A stretch of DNA of 39,079 nt, taken from Methylococcaceae bacterium (GTDB lineage Bacteria > Pseudomonadota > Gammaproteobacteria > Methylococcales > Methylomonadaceae). The stretch lies in the NCBI GenBank assembly GCA_006844585.1, contig SPJM01000088.1:1-39079 (forward strand), given 5' to 3'. Each line of letters begins with the position of its first letter. Within the stretch, counting starts at the first letter, position 1. Positions 16,351-25,741 of this stretch are shown piece after piece. A model generated the notes under the pieces. The model was not told the origin of the DNA. It saw only the letters and a list, made by a program, of their open reading frames with translations, and searched no databases. Made by a program: the position numbers and the translations under genes.

Positions 16351-17985
16351 CTATTGAATAATCTGTTCGCCTTGTAACTGAGCAATAATTTGCTCAAGAG
16401 ATTGTTCATCGCTATTGATAGTCAAATCAGCTAATTCGCTGTCGCAATCAACGCAAATGGTCACCAGGCCGGCGTTTTTAATCACCGGAATCAAAACCGC
16501 TAAATTATCGCCTTGATGCTCAAGGATGGTCGCGGCGTGACCGCTGTCGAACAATTTACGCTCCAATTGATAAGCGCTGTTTAATGCCTGGCTTCCAGTC
16601 AAAGAAATGACCGCCGGTTTTTGGTTGAAACGGGCGGCGCGTTCTTCCGGCGTTACATGGGTGAAAGTGCTTTCATCGGCAATCCCGGTGATCATGCCTG
16701 CGCCGACAGTCACGTTGCTTAAACGGTCGATGATGATGAATGATCCTGTGCCTTTATTAACGGAATAAGGATCAAAAACCACCGGCGCATTGACTGAGAC
16801 TTTACAGGAAGCAATTTCATTCAGCTTGATATCGTCTGCTGAATGCTGTTCCAGCGTGTTTACATCGATACGGTGATGAATGCTGGATACTGAGCCGGAG
16901 ACGCTGCGGGTGGCTAATTTAATGGTATATTGACGACCCGGGGTTAAGGCTTTTTCAGTCATCCAAACGATGGTGGCGTCAAATTGATCAGAAATTATTG
17001 CTTCATGCGGCGATTTTGCGACAATCAAATCGCCGCGGCTGATGTCAATTTCATCTTCCAGGGTCAGCGTTACCGCCATCGGTGCGAATGCTTTTTCCAG
17101 ATCGCCTTCATAAGTGACGATGGATTTGATTTTGCTGGATTTACCGGAAGGCAGGGCGGTTACTTCATCGCCTTGATGAAAGACGCCGGAAGCTATGGTG
17201 CCGCAGAAACCGCGGAAATCAAGGTTTGGTCGGTTGACGTATTGCACCGGGAAGCGAGCATCGGTGAAATTATGGTCATCGCCTATTTGGATGGAGTTTA
17301 ATAAATCCATCATTGGTTTGCCGGTGAACCACGGCATGTTTTCGCTGGGATTGACTACATTATCGCCGTTTAATGCAGAGATCGGCATAAAATGAATATC
17401 CTGCAAATTCAGGTTGGCGGTAAAATCCAGATAATCTTGCTTGATTTGTTCGAATACCTGTTCGCTAAAGTCCATCAAGTCCATTTTGTTAATAGCGACG
17501 ATAATATGCTTAATGCCCAGTAATGAAGCAATGAAACTGTGACGTTTGGTTTGCGTTTGTACGCCGTAACGAGCATCGATCAAGATAACCGCTAAATCGC
17601 AAGTGGATGCTCCGGTCGCCATGTTGCGGGTGTATTGCTCATGCCCGGGCGTGTCGGCAATAATGAATTTACGGGTAGAGGTGGAAAAATAACGGTAGGC
17701 GACATCAATAGTGATGCCTTGTTCTCTTTCCGCTTGCAGTCCGTCAACCAGTAAGGCGAGGTCAACTTTACCGGCGCCGGTGGTGCCGGATTTAACACTG
17801 TCGGCTTGAACAGCGGCCAATTGGTCTTCATAAATCATTTTAGAGTCGTGCAATAAGCGACCGATCAAGGTGCTTTTGCCGTCGTCAACATTGCCGCAGG
17901 TTAAAAAGCGTAATAATTCTTTACGTTCGTGTTGCGCCAGATAGGCGTTAATGTCTGAACTAATAAGGTCTGATTGGTGAGACAT
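16351..17985 (-). CDS. cysN: Sulfate adenylyltransferase subunit 1 CysN with degenerate APS-kinase tail
   Basis: This 544-residue protein is the GTPase subunit of ATP sulfurylase, which with CysD makes adenosine 5'-phosphosulfate. Motifs are GNVDDGKST (31-39), DTPGH (111-115) and NKMD (166-169), followed by the EF-Tu-like beta-barrel domains. Standalone CysN is about 475 residues and CysNC fusions are about 630. Residues about 447-544 here align with the start ([33 protein letters not shown]) and end ([12 protein letters not shown]) of the CysC APS-kinase domain. The Walker A segment has become [11 protein letters not shown] and the catalytic middle is missing. The tail therefore cannot be an active kinase. 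cysD is 46 bases upstream. Confidence 0.94.
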   Translation of the reverse strand: MSHQSDLISSDINAYLAQHERKELLRFLTCGNVDDGKSTLIGRLLHDSKMIYEDQLAAVQADSVKSGTTGAGKVDLALLVDGLQAEREQGITIDVAYRYFSTSTRKFIIADTPGHEQYTRNMATGASTCDLAVILIDARYGVQTQTKRHSFIASLLGIKHIIVAINKMDLMDFSEQVFEQIKQDYLDFTANLNLQDIHFMPISALNGDNVVNPSENMPWFTGKPMMDLLNSIQIGDDHNFTDARFPVQYVNRPNLDFRGFCGTIASGVFHQGDEVTALPSGKSSKIKSIVTYEGDLEKAFAPMAVTLTLEDEIDISRGDLIVAKSPHEAIISDQFDATIVWMTEKALTPGRQYTIKLATRSVSGSVSSIHHRIDVNTLEQHSADDIKLNEIASCKVSVNAPVVFDPYSVNKGTGSFIIIDRLSNVTVGAGMITGIADESTFTHVTPEERAARFNQKPAVISLTGSQALNSAYQLERKLFDSGHAATILEHQGDNLAVLIPVIKNAGLVTICVDCDSELADLTINSDEQSLEQIIAQLQGEQIIQ

Positions 17986-18031
17986 GATGTTTCTGAGTTC
18001 CTATAATTATGTTGCTGTATGGGGATACCGA

Positions 18032-18940
18032 TTAGAAATAACCTTCGCGTTTCTTCTGTTCCATGGAACCTGCTTGGTCATGGTCAATTAAACGGCCTTG
18101 TCTTTCCGAGGTGGTGGTCAGCAACATTTCCTGAATGATTTCAGGTAAGGTGGTCGCTTCAGATTCAACCGCTCCGGTTAACGGATAGCAGCCTAAAGTT
18201 CTAAAGCGGACTTTCTTCATTTCAATTTTGTCTTCCGGGTCTATCGGCATACGATCATCATCAACCATAATCAGCATGCCGTCTTTATTGACGACCGGAC
18301 GTTCGGCGGCAAAATACAGCGGCACAATAGGAATATTTTCTAAATGTATGTATTGCCAGATGTCCAGTTCCGTCCAGTTTGATAATGGAAAGACGCGTAT
18401 GCTTTCGCCTTTATCAATTTTACCGTTATAAATATTCCACAGTTCAGGGCGTTGGTTTTTGGGATCCCAGCGATGATTTTTGTCGCGGAAGGAATAAACT
18501 CTTTCCTTGGCGCGGGATTTTTCTTCGTCTCGGCGGGCGCCGCCGAAGGCCGCGTCGAATTGATATTTATTCAACGCTTGTTTTAGGGAGTCGGTTTTCA
18601 TCACATCAGTATGTTTTTTACTGCCGTGGGTGAATGGGCCGATGCCTTGTTCAACGCCGTCTTCGTTAATGTGAACCAGTAATTCCAAACCTAAGTCTTT
18701 GACCAGGTTGTCGCGGAAGGAAATCATTTCTTTGAATTTCCAGGTGGTGTCCACATGCAGCAATGGAAACGGCGGAACGCCCGGGTGAAAGGCTTTCATG
18801 GCAAGGTGCAACATGACAGCAGAGTCTTTACCAATCGAGTACAACATGACCGGTTTCTCAAATTCGGCCGCGACTTCCCGGATGATGTGAATACTTTCAG
18901 CTTCAAGCTGTTTTAAATGGGTTAATTTATAATCAGTCAT
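18032..18940 (-). CDS. cysD: Sulfate adenylyltransferase subunit 2 CysD
   Basis: This 302-residue protein is the catalytic subunit of ATP sulfurylase. The PP-loop motif SIGKDS is at residues 35-40, and [18 protein letters not shown] is the conserved substrate-binding segment. The length matches the family (about 300). It transfers AMP from ATP to sulfate; GTP hydrolysis by CysN drives the reaction. It is first in a cysD-cysN operon on the minus strand, and no other cys gene is close by. The 146-base space before the divergent Tim44-like gene must hold its promoter. Confidence 0.97.
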   Translation of the reverse strand: MTDYKLTHLKQLEAESIHIIREVAAEFEKPVMLYSIGKDSAVMLHLAMKAFHPGVPPFPLLHVDTTWKFKEMISFRDNLVKDLGLELLVHINEDGVEQGIGPFTHGSKKHTDVMKTDSLKQALNKYQFDAAFGGARRDEEKSRAKERVYSFRDKNHRWDPKNQRPELWNIYNGKIDKGESIRVFPLSNWTELDIWQYIHLENIPIVPLYFAAERPVVNKDGMLIMVDDDRMPIDPEDKIEMKKVRFRTLGCYPLTGAVESEATTLPEIIQEMLLTTTSERQGRLIDHDQAGSMEQKKREGYF

Positions 18941-19086
18941 TAATATGCTCGGACTACTGCTAATTTTATTGAAATCAATTATTGTAAAGCGAATGACTTT
19001 GAATTACCAGATGCAAAACGATGAAGACGTATGAATTTTTTTTAGTTTTGTAATGTCATATCGCTTAACTGATTGGGAGAAGTGAT

Positions 19087-19803
19087 ATGTGGAATAAAAA
19101 ATTGAGTTATCTACTGGCCTTTTTTTCGATATTGCTGATTTTATATGCGGATTTTGCGATGGCGGGGCCGGGCGCTATTATTAAGGAAGCTGGCAAAACA
19201 TTTTGGGGTAAAGTGATTTTTATCGGTTTTGCCTTATTTTTTGCGCCTTTGATTATATGGTTCAGTATAAAACGCTCTATTTTGATCCGCAAAACCCGAA
19301 AATTATTGAATATCATTGCAAAGCAAGACCCACGCTATGATTGGATGCGCGTTAAACAACGCGTTACTGAAGTGTTTTATTGGGTGCATTCCGCCTGGGA
19401 TCAACAAAAAATGCAGTTGGCGGAAGCTTATGTCAGCGAATGGTATCTGCAAAATCAACAATTACAATTGGATAAATGGAGAAGGGATGGTTTGGAAAAT
19501 ATTGTTTCCGATGTCAAAATCAAACGCATGGTTCCGGTATTTGTTTCTTATAGCTCAGTCAATTCGGACAAGAACTGCATTATTGTCGAGATTGAAGCGG
19601 AAATGCGTGATTATCTGCAGGAAATAAACAACGGCAAAGTTGTTCAGGGCGATAAAACCTTAGGCGTGGTTACCACTGTTTGGAGCCTTATTTGGGAAGA
19701 GGATAACTGGCGCTTGAATATGATCGAAGCCGAAGAGACGGCAATGGATTATTTGCAGGAAAATGATTTTCGGATTCTGCGCCCTAGCCATGCAAATAAT
19801 TAG
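19087..19803 (+). CDS. Tim44-like domain membrane protein
   Basis: This 238-residue protein begins with a signal peptide or membrane anchor ending around ADFAMAGPG, then has a second membrane segment at about 38-60 (KVIFIGFALFFAPLIIWFSI). The remainder is a soluble alpha/beta domain of the Tim44/TimA type, a cystatin-like fold found in mitochondrial Tim44 and in bacterial membrane proteins. It shows WVHSAWDQQKMQLAEAYVSE, and the ending VWSLIWEEDNWRLNMIE is typical. The bacterial role is not defined. A GGGAGAAGTGAT ribosome site supports the ATG. It is divergent from cysD and convergent with the kinase gene downstream. Confidence 0.72.
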   Translation: MWNKKLSYLLAFFSILLILYADFAMAGPGAIIKEAGKTFWGKVIFIGFALFFAPLIIWFSIKRSILIRKTRKLLNIIAKQDPRYDWMRVKQRVTEVFYWVHSAWDQQKMQLAEAYVSEWYLQNQQLQLDKWRRDGLENIVSDVKIKRMVPVFVSYSSVNSDKNCIIVEIEAEMRDYLQEINNGKVVQGDKTLGVVTTVWSLIWEEDNWRLNMIEAEETAMDYLQENDFRILRPSHANN

Positions 19804-19886
19804 CGTAACGGGTTCCGATAGACCGTTTGCCAAAGCAATTATCGGGCGGATGTCGCTGTTTGATCCTCAGGTTTGGATGCCTATTT

Positions 19887-21365
19887 TCATGTTTTTATGG
19901 GCAAACTGAACCAGAATCGGCTGCCTATATCTTTTTCACTGCTAACGCCGATTTGGCCGCCCATTTCTTCAATATAGCGTTTGCTGATAACCAGGCCGAT
20001 GCCGGTGCCTTCAATCGCGCTTTGCGTCGCTTCAAAGCGCTCAAAAGGGGTGAATAATTTTTCTATTTGTTCGCTGCTTAAACCGTGACCGGTATCTTCA
20101 ATATTAATGATTAAAAAATTATCGTTTTGTTGTTCTGAAACAATGACTTTGCCATGATCTTTATTATATTTGATAGCGTTGGATAATAAATTGATCAGAA
20201 TCTGTTTAACAGCCCTGGCGTCGCCCAGAATGTAAAACTCTTTGTCTTGAGCGATTTGATTAATGATTTCCACATTTTTATTAGCCGCCAGCGGTATCGA
20301 TATTGAAAGACTTTCAGAAAGAATATCGGGAAAGTTATGTTCTCGAATCGTTAATTCCATATTGCCAGACTCAATTTTGGATAAATCCAATACTTCATTG
20401 ATCAGTTCTAATAGATGTTGACCGGCTTGCAATATTTGATCAATATTGTCGCGCTGTTCTTCATCCAGTTCATCCATCGCGAAAAGTTGCGCAAATCCTA
20501 AAATCGCATTCATCGGTGTACGCAGTTCGTGACTCATGCTGGATAAAAACTCAGATTTGGCTCGGTTTGCTTTTTCAGCGCTTTCTTTGGATATGATCAA
20601 TTCCTGAGTGCGTTCTTTGATTTTTTCTTCCAACCCTTCGTTATAAAGCTTTAATTGTATGTCTCTTTCTTCAATGGTTTTCAGCATATTATTAAAATCG
20701 CTGACCAGCTGAGTAAATTCATCCAAATCAACTTTCTCAACCCGCGTCGCATAGTCTCCTTGTTGGGTGATTTGATGAATCGAGTCAATGAAACGGCTAA
20801 CCGGTTTTAAGATGGCGCGCTGCATCATTTCAGAAAATAGAAACGCAATCATAAACATACATAAAAAAATGGTTAATGCGTCAATCAGATAATTAGAAAT
20901 ATAATTTTTCAGCTTCTGAGTGTCTGATTTGATCAATAAGGTTCCGATTTGTGAATTATCCAGTACAACCGGGCTGTATAGGGTAATGAAATCCTGATCT
21001 TCCATAACTTTGTTTGCTGCAATGGCATTGTCTAATTTTGGGGCGGCTTTATGTACTTCAGCAGAATGAATTTCCGCTAAAATATTGCCGTCCAGCGTAT
21101 AAACAGCTGCAGACACAATTTGTTGAGTGACTTTGAAACTGGAAAGTATTTTTTTTGCTGAAATTTGGTCGTGAAAAGTCAATGAGGCTGTGACATTATA
21201 GGAAATCATTGCACTCATCACTTTTAATTCATCCAGCAAATCGTGTTTTTCACGAACGATGTCCTGATAGCCAAGAATCAACAAATGGGCAATTGATGAT
21301 AAAGTGCCTACAATAAGAATCGCTTCACGAATCTTTACTCTGAGGGAAGATGTTTTAAAAAGCAT
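19887..21365 (-). CDS. CHASE8-type membrane sensor histidine kinase
   Basis: This 492-residue kinase has membrane segments at about 13-32 and 160-178. These enclose a roughly 125-residue periplasmic domain with the look of CHASE8, the sensor domain of YfiN (SAMISYNVTASLTFHD; AAVYTLDGNILAEI). A HAMP domain lies at about 180-235, then a short coiled coil. HisKA follows with His279 (SSMSHELRTPMNAILGF), then an HATPase domain with NLLSNAIKYN, DTGHGLS and GTGIGL. There is no receiver domain, so it must phosphorylate a separate regulator, and none is adjacent. A GAGG ribosome site precedes the start. It lies 18 bases after the yfiR-like gene, which suggests that this YfiR controls the periplasmic domain. 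Confidence 0.9.
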   Translation of the reverse strand: MLFKTSSLRVKIREAILIVGTLSSIAHLLILGYQDIVREKHDLLDELKVMSAMISYNVTASLTFHDQISAKKILSSFKVTQQIVSAAVYTLDGNILAEIHSAEVHKAAPKLDNAIAANKVMEDQDFITLYSPVVLDNSQIGTLLIKSDTQKLKNYISNYLIDALTIFLCMFMIAFLFSEMMQRAILKPVSRFIDSIHQITQQGDYATRVEKVDLDEFTQLVSDFNNMLKTIEERDIQLKLYNEGLEEKIKERTQELIISKESAEKANRAKSEFLSSMSHELRTPMNAILGFAQLFAMDELDEEQRDNIDQILQAGQHLLELINEVLDLSKIESGNMELTIREHNFPDILSESLSISIPLAANKNVEIINQIAQDKEFYILGDARAVKQILINLLSNAIKYNKDHGKVIVSEQQNDNFLIINIEDTGHGLSSEQIEKLFTPFERFEATQSAIEGTGIGLVISKRYIEEMGGQIGVSSEKDIGSRFWFSLPIKT

Positions 21366-21383
21366 TAGAACCTCGTTTTTGCT

Positions 21384-21917
21384 TCATTCGACAATGATTG
21401 CAAGCGCTAACAAAGCGGAACGTATTTGAATATTCGCTCGTTTAGCCTTTTCATAATTGATAAAAAGTTTGAGTTTACCTTCTAAATAACGTAGCTCTAT
21501 CATTCCGCCATTGCGGGAAAAATCCTCAATATCACTGACCAATAAAGTATTCATAGGAAACTGTTCCAACACTGTTGTAATCGGTTTAGGGTAATCATGA
21601 CCGATAAATAAAATATGACAATGTGTTTTTATCGGAGCCGGAGTCTCTAATTCCATGACTTTTACCGGTTTTTGATAAACCCGTTCATTTTCTGCTGTCA
21701 AAGCTAATAGTTCTAAAATTTCAGAACTCCCGGCGACACAGAAATTCAGAGGAGAATTATTTTCATTGACGGTATCATCCGACCAACTAGCGTAATAGGC
21801 AAATTTAAAGATAAATGCCGCTTTTACTTGCGCCAGCGTTGTTGCATGGGACAAAGGGGGCAAAACAAAAATAAGCAAAAAGATAGTTAATAATGATTTC
21901 CATAATGGGATATGCAT
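21384..21917 (-). CDS. YfiR family periplasmic protein
   Basis: This is a DUF4154/YfiR protein of about 177 residues. The chosen ATG at 21917 gives a clean signal peptide (MHIPLWKSLLTIFLLIFVLPPLSHA) and begins 4 bases after the TonB-receptor stop; a longer frame from 21947 would overlap it. Family features are the start QVKAAFIFKFAYYASWSD, two Cys (NFCVAG; KTHCHILFIG), LLVSDIEDFSRNGGMIEL and the ending LKLFINYEKAKRANIQIRSALLALA. In Pseudomonas, YfiR is a periplasmic inhibitor that binds the CHASE8 domain of the cyclase YfiN. Here the gene sits between a TonB receptor and a CHASE8 kinase, so its likely target is that kinase. Confidence 0.88.
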   Translation of the reverse strand: MHIPLWKSLLTIFLLIFVLPPLSHATTLAQVKAAFIFKFAYYASWSDDTVNENNSPLNFCVAGSSEILELLALTAENERVYQKPVKVMELETPAPIKTHCHILFIGHDYPKPITTVLEQFPMNTLLVSDIEDFSRNGGMIELRYLEGKLKLFINYEKAKRANIQIRSALLALAIIVE

Positions 21918-21921
21918 TATT

Positions 21922-24033
21922 TTAAAAGCTCCAAGTAACTTTAGCATATACGCTTCTTTCCATTTGACCGGAAACGGAAGCGATAAAGTCTGAAAAATAT
22001 TCCAATTGTTTAGAACTTAATAAATTTTGACCGATTACCGCGATTTCAACCCCTTCATGCGGTCGCCAGGCGACTCGGCTGTCCAATGTTAATAAATCAT
22101 TGATTTCATTGCTGAGCAGGTTGTTAAGGTGATGATTGAGATTATCTGTTTTAGAATATTTCAACCACAAATCCCAATCCAAAGAGCGGGTGACTTGCAA
22201 AGAAGACTGTAAGGAAAATTTATGATTAAAACCATGAAACTCCTCATGCTCGGATAGATTGACGGCGTTTTTGATATGTAATTCAATATTCTGATAGGCG
22301 TAATGACTATTTAATCGCCATTTTTTTAAAACCTGCCAATTCAAGCTTAATTCAGCGCCGTATGATTCGCTGGTCATATTGTTGGAAAAAGCCATTGGTT
22401 GAGCGATATATGCGCCCATATCAATCGGCGCGCCCGGTTGAATAGATCTTAAATTGTCATAATCATTGTAAAACAACGCTAAATCGCTGCTGAATGTAGA
22501 GCCGGATCGAAAGCGATAGCCAAGTTCATAGGCGATCAGTTCTTCAGAGTTGCGGCCGACTTCTGCATTAATAGATGAAAAAACCGGTTTACCATTATCA
22601 AAATTAAAGGGAGTATTGATTTGCGTGCCGCGCTCGCCGCGGGCGGGCGTTCTAACCGAACGGGAGATGCCGCCCCACACGCTATTGGTTTGGTTTGGCG
22701 TCCATGTAGCGCGAATACTGGGTTGAATCTCAAAGCCGCTGAAATCGTTATGTTCAAACTTTGAACCAAAGGTTAATTTCAGTTCCTTATCGATTAAAGT
22801 CATTTCATCTTGAAAAAATAAGCTGAACAGGTGAACATTGCGTTGGTTCGGATTTGGGATGATTACCGCCGATTTTCCTATATCATCATTGATGAAACGA
22901 TAGCCTAATCCCCAGATAACTTCATGATCTTGCCATAATGAAAAATTGTGCTGGAAATCTAAATCCAAGGTGTTGTGTTTATGCTTAACCCACGGCGTTT
23001 CACGGTCGGCGTAATCATAATAGAGCTGTAATTGTGCGTCGTCGGTTTCATTGATTTGATGCGACCAACGGACAAGCGCATTGCCGCCCAATAAGTGGTT
23101 ATCATCATGAATCAGCTCATTTTTCAATTCAGCGATGTTCGGCATGATCAGCGATTCGCCGGAGTTGCCTTGATAAATATCGCCTTGAAAAGTCAGTTGG
23201 TTGGTTTTGTTTAATTGGCTGTCAATGCGAAATCCGCCGCGCCCCATGCGCCAATCGTCATTAATCGCTTGTTCCCGGTAATCGCTGTTGTTTTCCCTTT
23301 CAAAATATTTGGCGTAAAGGCGATAGTGGCTGTCTTCATTAATTTTGCCGCCGTAGCGCATTTCCCCAAATACCCGTTCCTTCGTGCCGCCGCCTGCGGC
23401 AAGATAAGCGCCCTGTGTATCGCGCGCTTGTTTGGTGATGATGTTGATGACCCCGTTGACGGCATTAGCGCCCCACAGCGATGCTCCGGAACCGCGAATC
23501 ACTTCAATGCGATCTATATCTTCCAACAAAGTATCTTGTTCATCCCAATATACGCCGGAGAAAAACGGCGTGTAAACGCTTCGGCCGTCAATTAAAACCA
23601 GTAATTTATTGGAGAAACGGCTGGTAAAACCACGTGCTGAAATCGCCCACTTATTGCTGTCAATTTTAGCGACATCAATACCGGGCGCCATGCGTAGCGC
23701 ATCGGGAATCGTGGTTACTCCCGAACGTTTGATGTCTCGTTGGGTAATAACGAAAATCGCCGCCGCCGCCTCGGAAGCTTTTTGCGATTTTTTGGAAACG
23801 GAAGTGATTTTTATATTTAATAATTCATCCAGGGATAAGTCGATGAGCTTTTTTTGTTCGGAATAAGCGTTTTGCGACCAAGCGTTGTTATTCAATAGTC
23901 CGGATAAAACAATTATTTTCAGAAAAAAGCCTAGATTTCCAGTGGAACTAAGCGTAAATTTTGAATGAAATTTGCTGTTTTGCTGTTTTATTCTGAATCT
24001 AAACTTGCTTATATTTTTTCTTATTATAATCAA
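21922..24033 (-). CDS. TonB-dependent outer membrane receptor (locus 1)
   Basis: This protein of about 700 residues has a plug domain and a 22-strand-type beta barrel. The N-terminal LSLDELLNIKITSVSKK and AAAAIFVITQRDIKRSGV form the plug start, and IEVIRGSGASLWGANAVNGVINIITK is the conserved plug motif. The protein ends VTWSF, with the terminal aromatic needed for outer-membrane insertion. It would take up a siderophore, vitamin or oligomer, but the substrate cannot be read from sequence. The start is uncertain: the frame opens at a TTG (24033) and no ATG precedes the plug. A hydrophobic signal-like stretch ends near NNNAWSQ. It heads the TonB receptor / YfiR / CHASE8-kinase operon and is a clear paralogue of the receptor at 30-32 kb. 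Confidence 0.9.
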   Translation of the reverse strand: MIIIRKNISKFRFRIKQQNSKFHSKFTLSSTGNLGFFLKIIVLSGLLNNNAWSQNAYSEQKKLIDLSLDELLNIKITSVSKKSQKASEAAAAIFVITQRDIKRSGVTTIPDALRMAPGIDVAKIDSNKWAISARGFTSRFSNKLLVLIDGRSVYTPFFSGVYWDEQDTLLEDIDRIEVIRGSGASLWGANAVNGVINIITKQARDTQGAYLAAGGGTKERVFGEMRYGGKINEDSHYRLYAKYFERENNSDYREQAINDDWRMGRGGFRIDSQLNKTNQLTFQGDIYQGNSGESLIMPNIAELKNELIHDDNHLLGGNALVRWSHQINETDDAQLQLYYDYADRETPWVKHKHNTLDLDFQHNFSLWQDHEVIWGLGYRFINDDIGKSAVIIPNPNQRNVHLFSLFFQDEMTLIDKELKLTFGSKFEHNDFSGFEIQPSIRATWTPNQTNSVWGGISRSVRTPARGERGTQINTPFNFDNGKPVFSSINAEVGRNSEELIAYELGYRFRSGSTFSSDLALFYNDYDNLRSIQPGAPIDMGAYIAQPMAFSNNMTSESYGAELSLNWQVLKKWRLNSHYAYQNIELHIKNAVNLSEHEEFHGFNHKFSLQSSLQVTRSLDWDLWLKYSKTDNLNHHLNNLLSNEINDLLTLDSRVAWRPHEGVEIAVIGQNLLSSKQLEYFSDFIASVSGQMERSVYAKVTWSF

Positions 24034-24149
24034 TTCAATAAACCCTAAAATTTCTCACACTTTTTAAATAAATATAGCAAAAGGAAAAGGGTTTGAAGGA
24101 AATAATGTCGTTTATGCAGAATGAAGCACAAACTATTGACGATCAACAA

Positions 24150-25439
24150 TTATATAAAGCTGTCTTGCACGATACTATGGAACCAATGGCGGGCGTATTT
24201 TGATTCGGCTGCAAAAATTTCAGGCGATTCAGACGATGTTACGCCGCCGGAAGCTTCGACGCCTTCAATTTGATTGTGTTGATTAAGTTTATAAACCTTA
24301 GCGATGGAAATGCCGTGCTGGGGGGTGATGAGGCTGTAGCAAGCGTTAATCCAATTCGGCGTTAACACAGGCTGATCATTTAAAAGATTGACTACCGCTT
24401 GAGCGCAGACTTTAGCCTCCGAATTTGCGGCAAAGGCGGATTTTGGAATCGGCGCATAATTGGCCGCATCGCCGATAATGTGGATATTTTGGTGCCGTGT
24501 TGATGCATGGCTTTTCGGGTCAACCGGACACCAACCGCTGTTATCGGTTAGTCCGCAAGTATGGACAATTTTCGCGGCTTTTTGCCGAGGAATAATGTTC
24601 AACACATGAGCCTGAAAACGGTCGCCGAAGTCGGTTTCTACGGTGCGGCTTTTCGCCGCCAGCGAGATAATCGGATTATCCGGTATGGGAATCCATTCGA
24701 TCAAACTGTTATCCGTTTCATAGCCGAAATGTTGTCGCCAGCCAGCAATAAACAAGTCTTGTTTGGAAAAACGGCTTTTCGGATCAAGAATCAGGATCTT
24801 GGATCTAGGCTTATGCTTTTTTAAATAATAAGCCATCATGCTGGCGCGTTCATAAGGACCGGGCGGACATCGATAAGGGTTATTCGGCGGACAAATCGCG
24901 ACAACGCCGCCATTCGGCATTTGCTGAATTTGTTGTAATAAGGTTTGGGTTTGCGAACCGGCTTGCCAGGCATGCGGGATAAATTCGGCGGTTTGGCGAT
25001 TGTAACCCGCTATGTCATTCCAATGGAAATCAATGCCCGGCGCTACGATTATGCGGTCATAGCGTAATTGATGGCCATCGGCAAGCATCACCTGTTGAGT
25101 TTCAGGATTGATGGACTCAGCCGATTGATGAATCATTTGTATGCCGTAACGGTCGCAGGCCGGTTGATAGCTAAAGCGAGTTGCGCCGGGGCTTTGTACG
25201 CCGCCGAAAAGCCAATTACTGGTGGGGCAGGCTTGGTAAACTTTTTTCGGTTCAATTAATGTGACCCGGATGCGCTGATCTAAAAGGCGTATATATTTGG
25301 CCGCCGTCACGCCGGCAAATCCGCCGCCGATTATAAGCACTTCCGCTGATGGTTTTGAGGGTATCAGTTGGCAGCCTTTTAAACTCAGCAGCGCCGGGGC
25401 GCTGAGGGTGGCTTTGAGTAATTGTCTGCGATTAATCAT
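24150..25439 (-). CDS. fccB: Flavocytochrome c sulfide dehydrogenase, flavoprotein subunit FccB
   Basis: This 429-residue protein starts with a twin-arginine export signal (NRRQLLKATLSAPALL), so it is folded with FAD in the cytoplasm and moved to the periplasm. The FAD-binding motif GGGFAG is at 38-43. Redox-active Cys candidates are Cys71 in ACPTSN and those in RCPPGPYERA and HTCGLTDNSGWCPVDP. The family oxidises sulfide to polysulfide/sulfur and passes electrons to the FccA haem. A Cys at residue 23 (LKGC) could make it a lipoprotein, although Lys at -2 is unusual. It overlaps fccA by 4 bases (ATGA), so the two are translationally coupled. Confidence 0.87.
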   Translation of the reverse strand: MINRRQLLKATLSAPALLSLKGCQLIPSKPSAEVLIIGGGFAGVTAAKYIRLLDQRIRVTLIEPKKVYQACPTSNWLFGGVQSPGATRFSYQPACDRYGIQMIHQSAESINPETQQVMLADGHQLRYDRIIVAPGIDFHWNDIAGYNRQTAEFIPHAWQAGSQTQTLLQQIQQMPNGGVVAICPPNNPYRCPPGPYERASMMAYYLKKHKPRSKILILDPKSRFSKQDLFIAGWRQHFGYETDNSLIEWIPIPDNPIISLAAKSRTVETDFGDRFQAHVLNIIPRQKAAKIVHTCGLTDNSGWCPVDPKSHASTRHQNIHIIGDAANYAPIPKSAFAANSEAKVCAQAVVNLLNDQPVLTPNWINACYSLITPQHGISIAKVYKLNQHNQIEGVEASGGVTSSESPEIFAAESKYARHWFHSIVQDSFI

Positions 25440-25741
25440 GGTTGCAAAGTTTGCCGACTGAGATAATCGGCTAGCGCGTCGAGTTCCTGATCGCTATAAC
25501 CTAAAGTAATACGTTGCATCATCGTATTATTGATTCGGCCATATTTATAATCCAATAGTTTGTTGATGAGGAGGTTTTTGGGTTGACCTTCAATAACCGC
25601 CATGAGCTGGGTTGAAGATGAGATATGGCAACCCCGGCAAGCCATCGCAATCATTTGCGGAGAAAGTTGTTCGGCTGTGCTGTGGCTGGCGATTAGGCAG
25701 TATCCAATGAGGGCGAGGACTCTTAAGTCAGTTTCCATCAT
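25436..25741 (-). CDS. fccA: Flavocytochrome c sulfide dehydrogenase, cytochrome subunit FccA
   Basis: This 101-residue monohaem cytochrome c has an N-terminal signal peptide. The haem motif is CRGCH (Cys35, Cys38, His39), and the distal Met lies in NTMMQRITLGYSDQELDALADYLSRQ, the pattern of FccA/SoxE-type cytochromes. It would take electrons from FccB in the periplasm. The start codon lies inside the end of the rloB-like gene (14-base overlap) and the stop overlaps the fccB start. It is therefore read from a transcript that also carries the RloA/RloB pair, unless a promoter lies within rloB. Confidence 0.85.
   Translation of the reverse strand: MMETDLRVLALIGYCLIASHSTAEQLSPQMIAMACRGCHISSSTQLMAVIEGQPKNLLINKLLDYKYGRINNTMMQRITLGYSDQELDALADYLSRQTLQP

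Noticed and set aside
16218-16409. 63-codon minus-strand frame overlapping the cysN 3' end
   Set aside because: It crosses the terminator hairpins and overlaps cysN in another frame; no ribosome site or family seen.
23215-23595. 126-codon plus-strand frame inside the TonB receptor gene
   Set aside because: Opposite-strand shadow of the conserved plug region.
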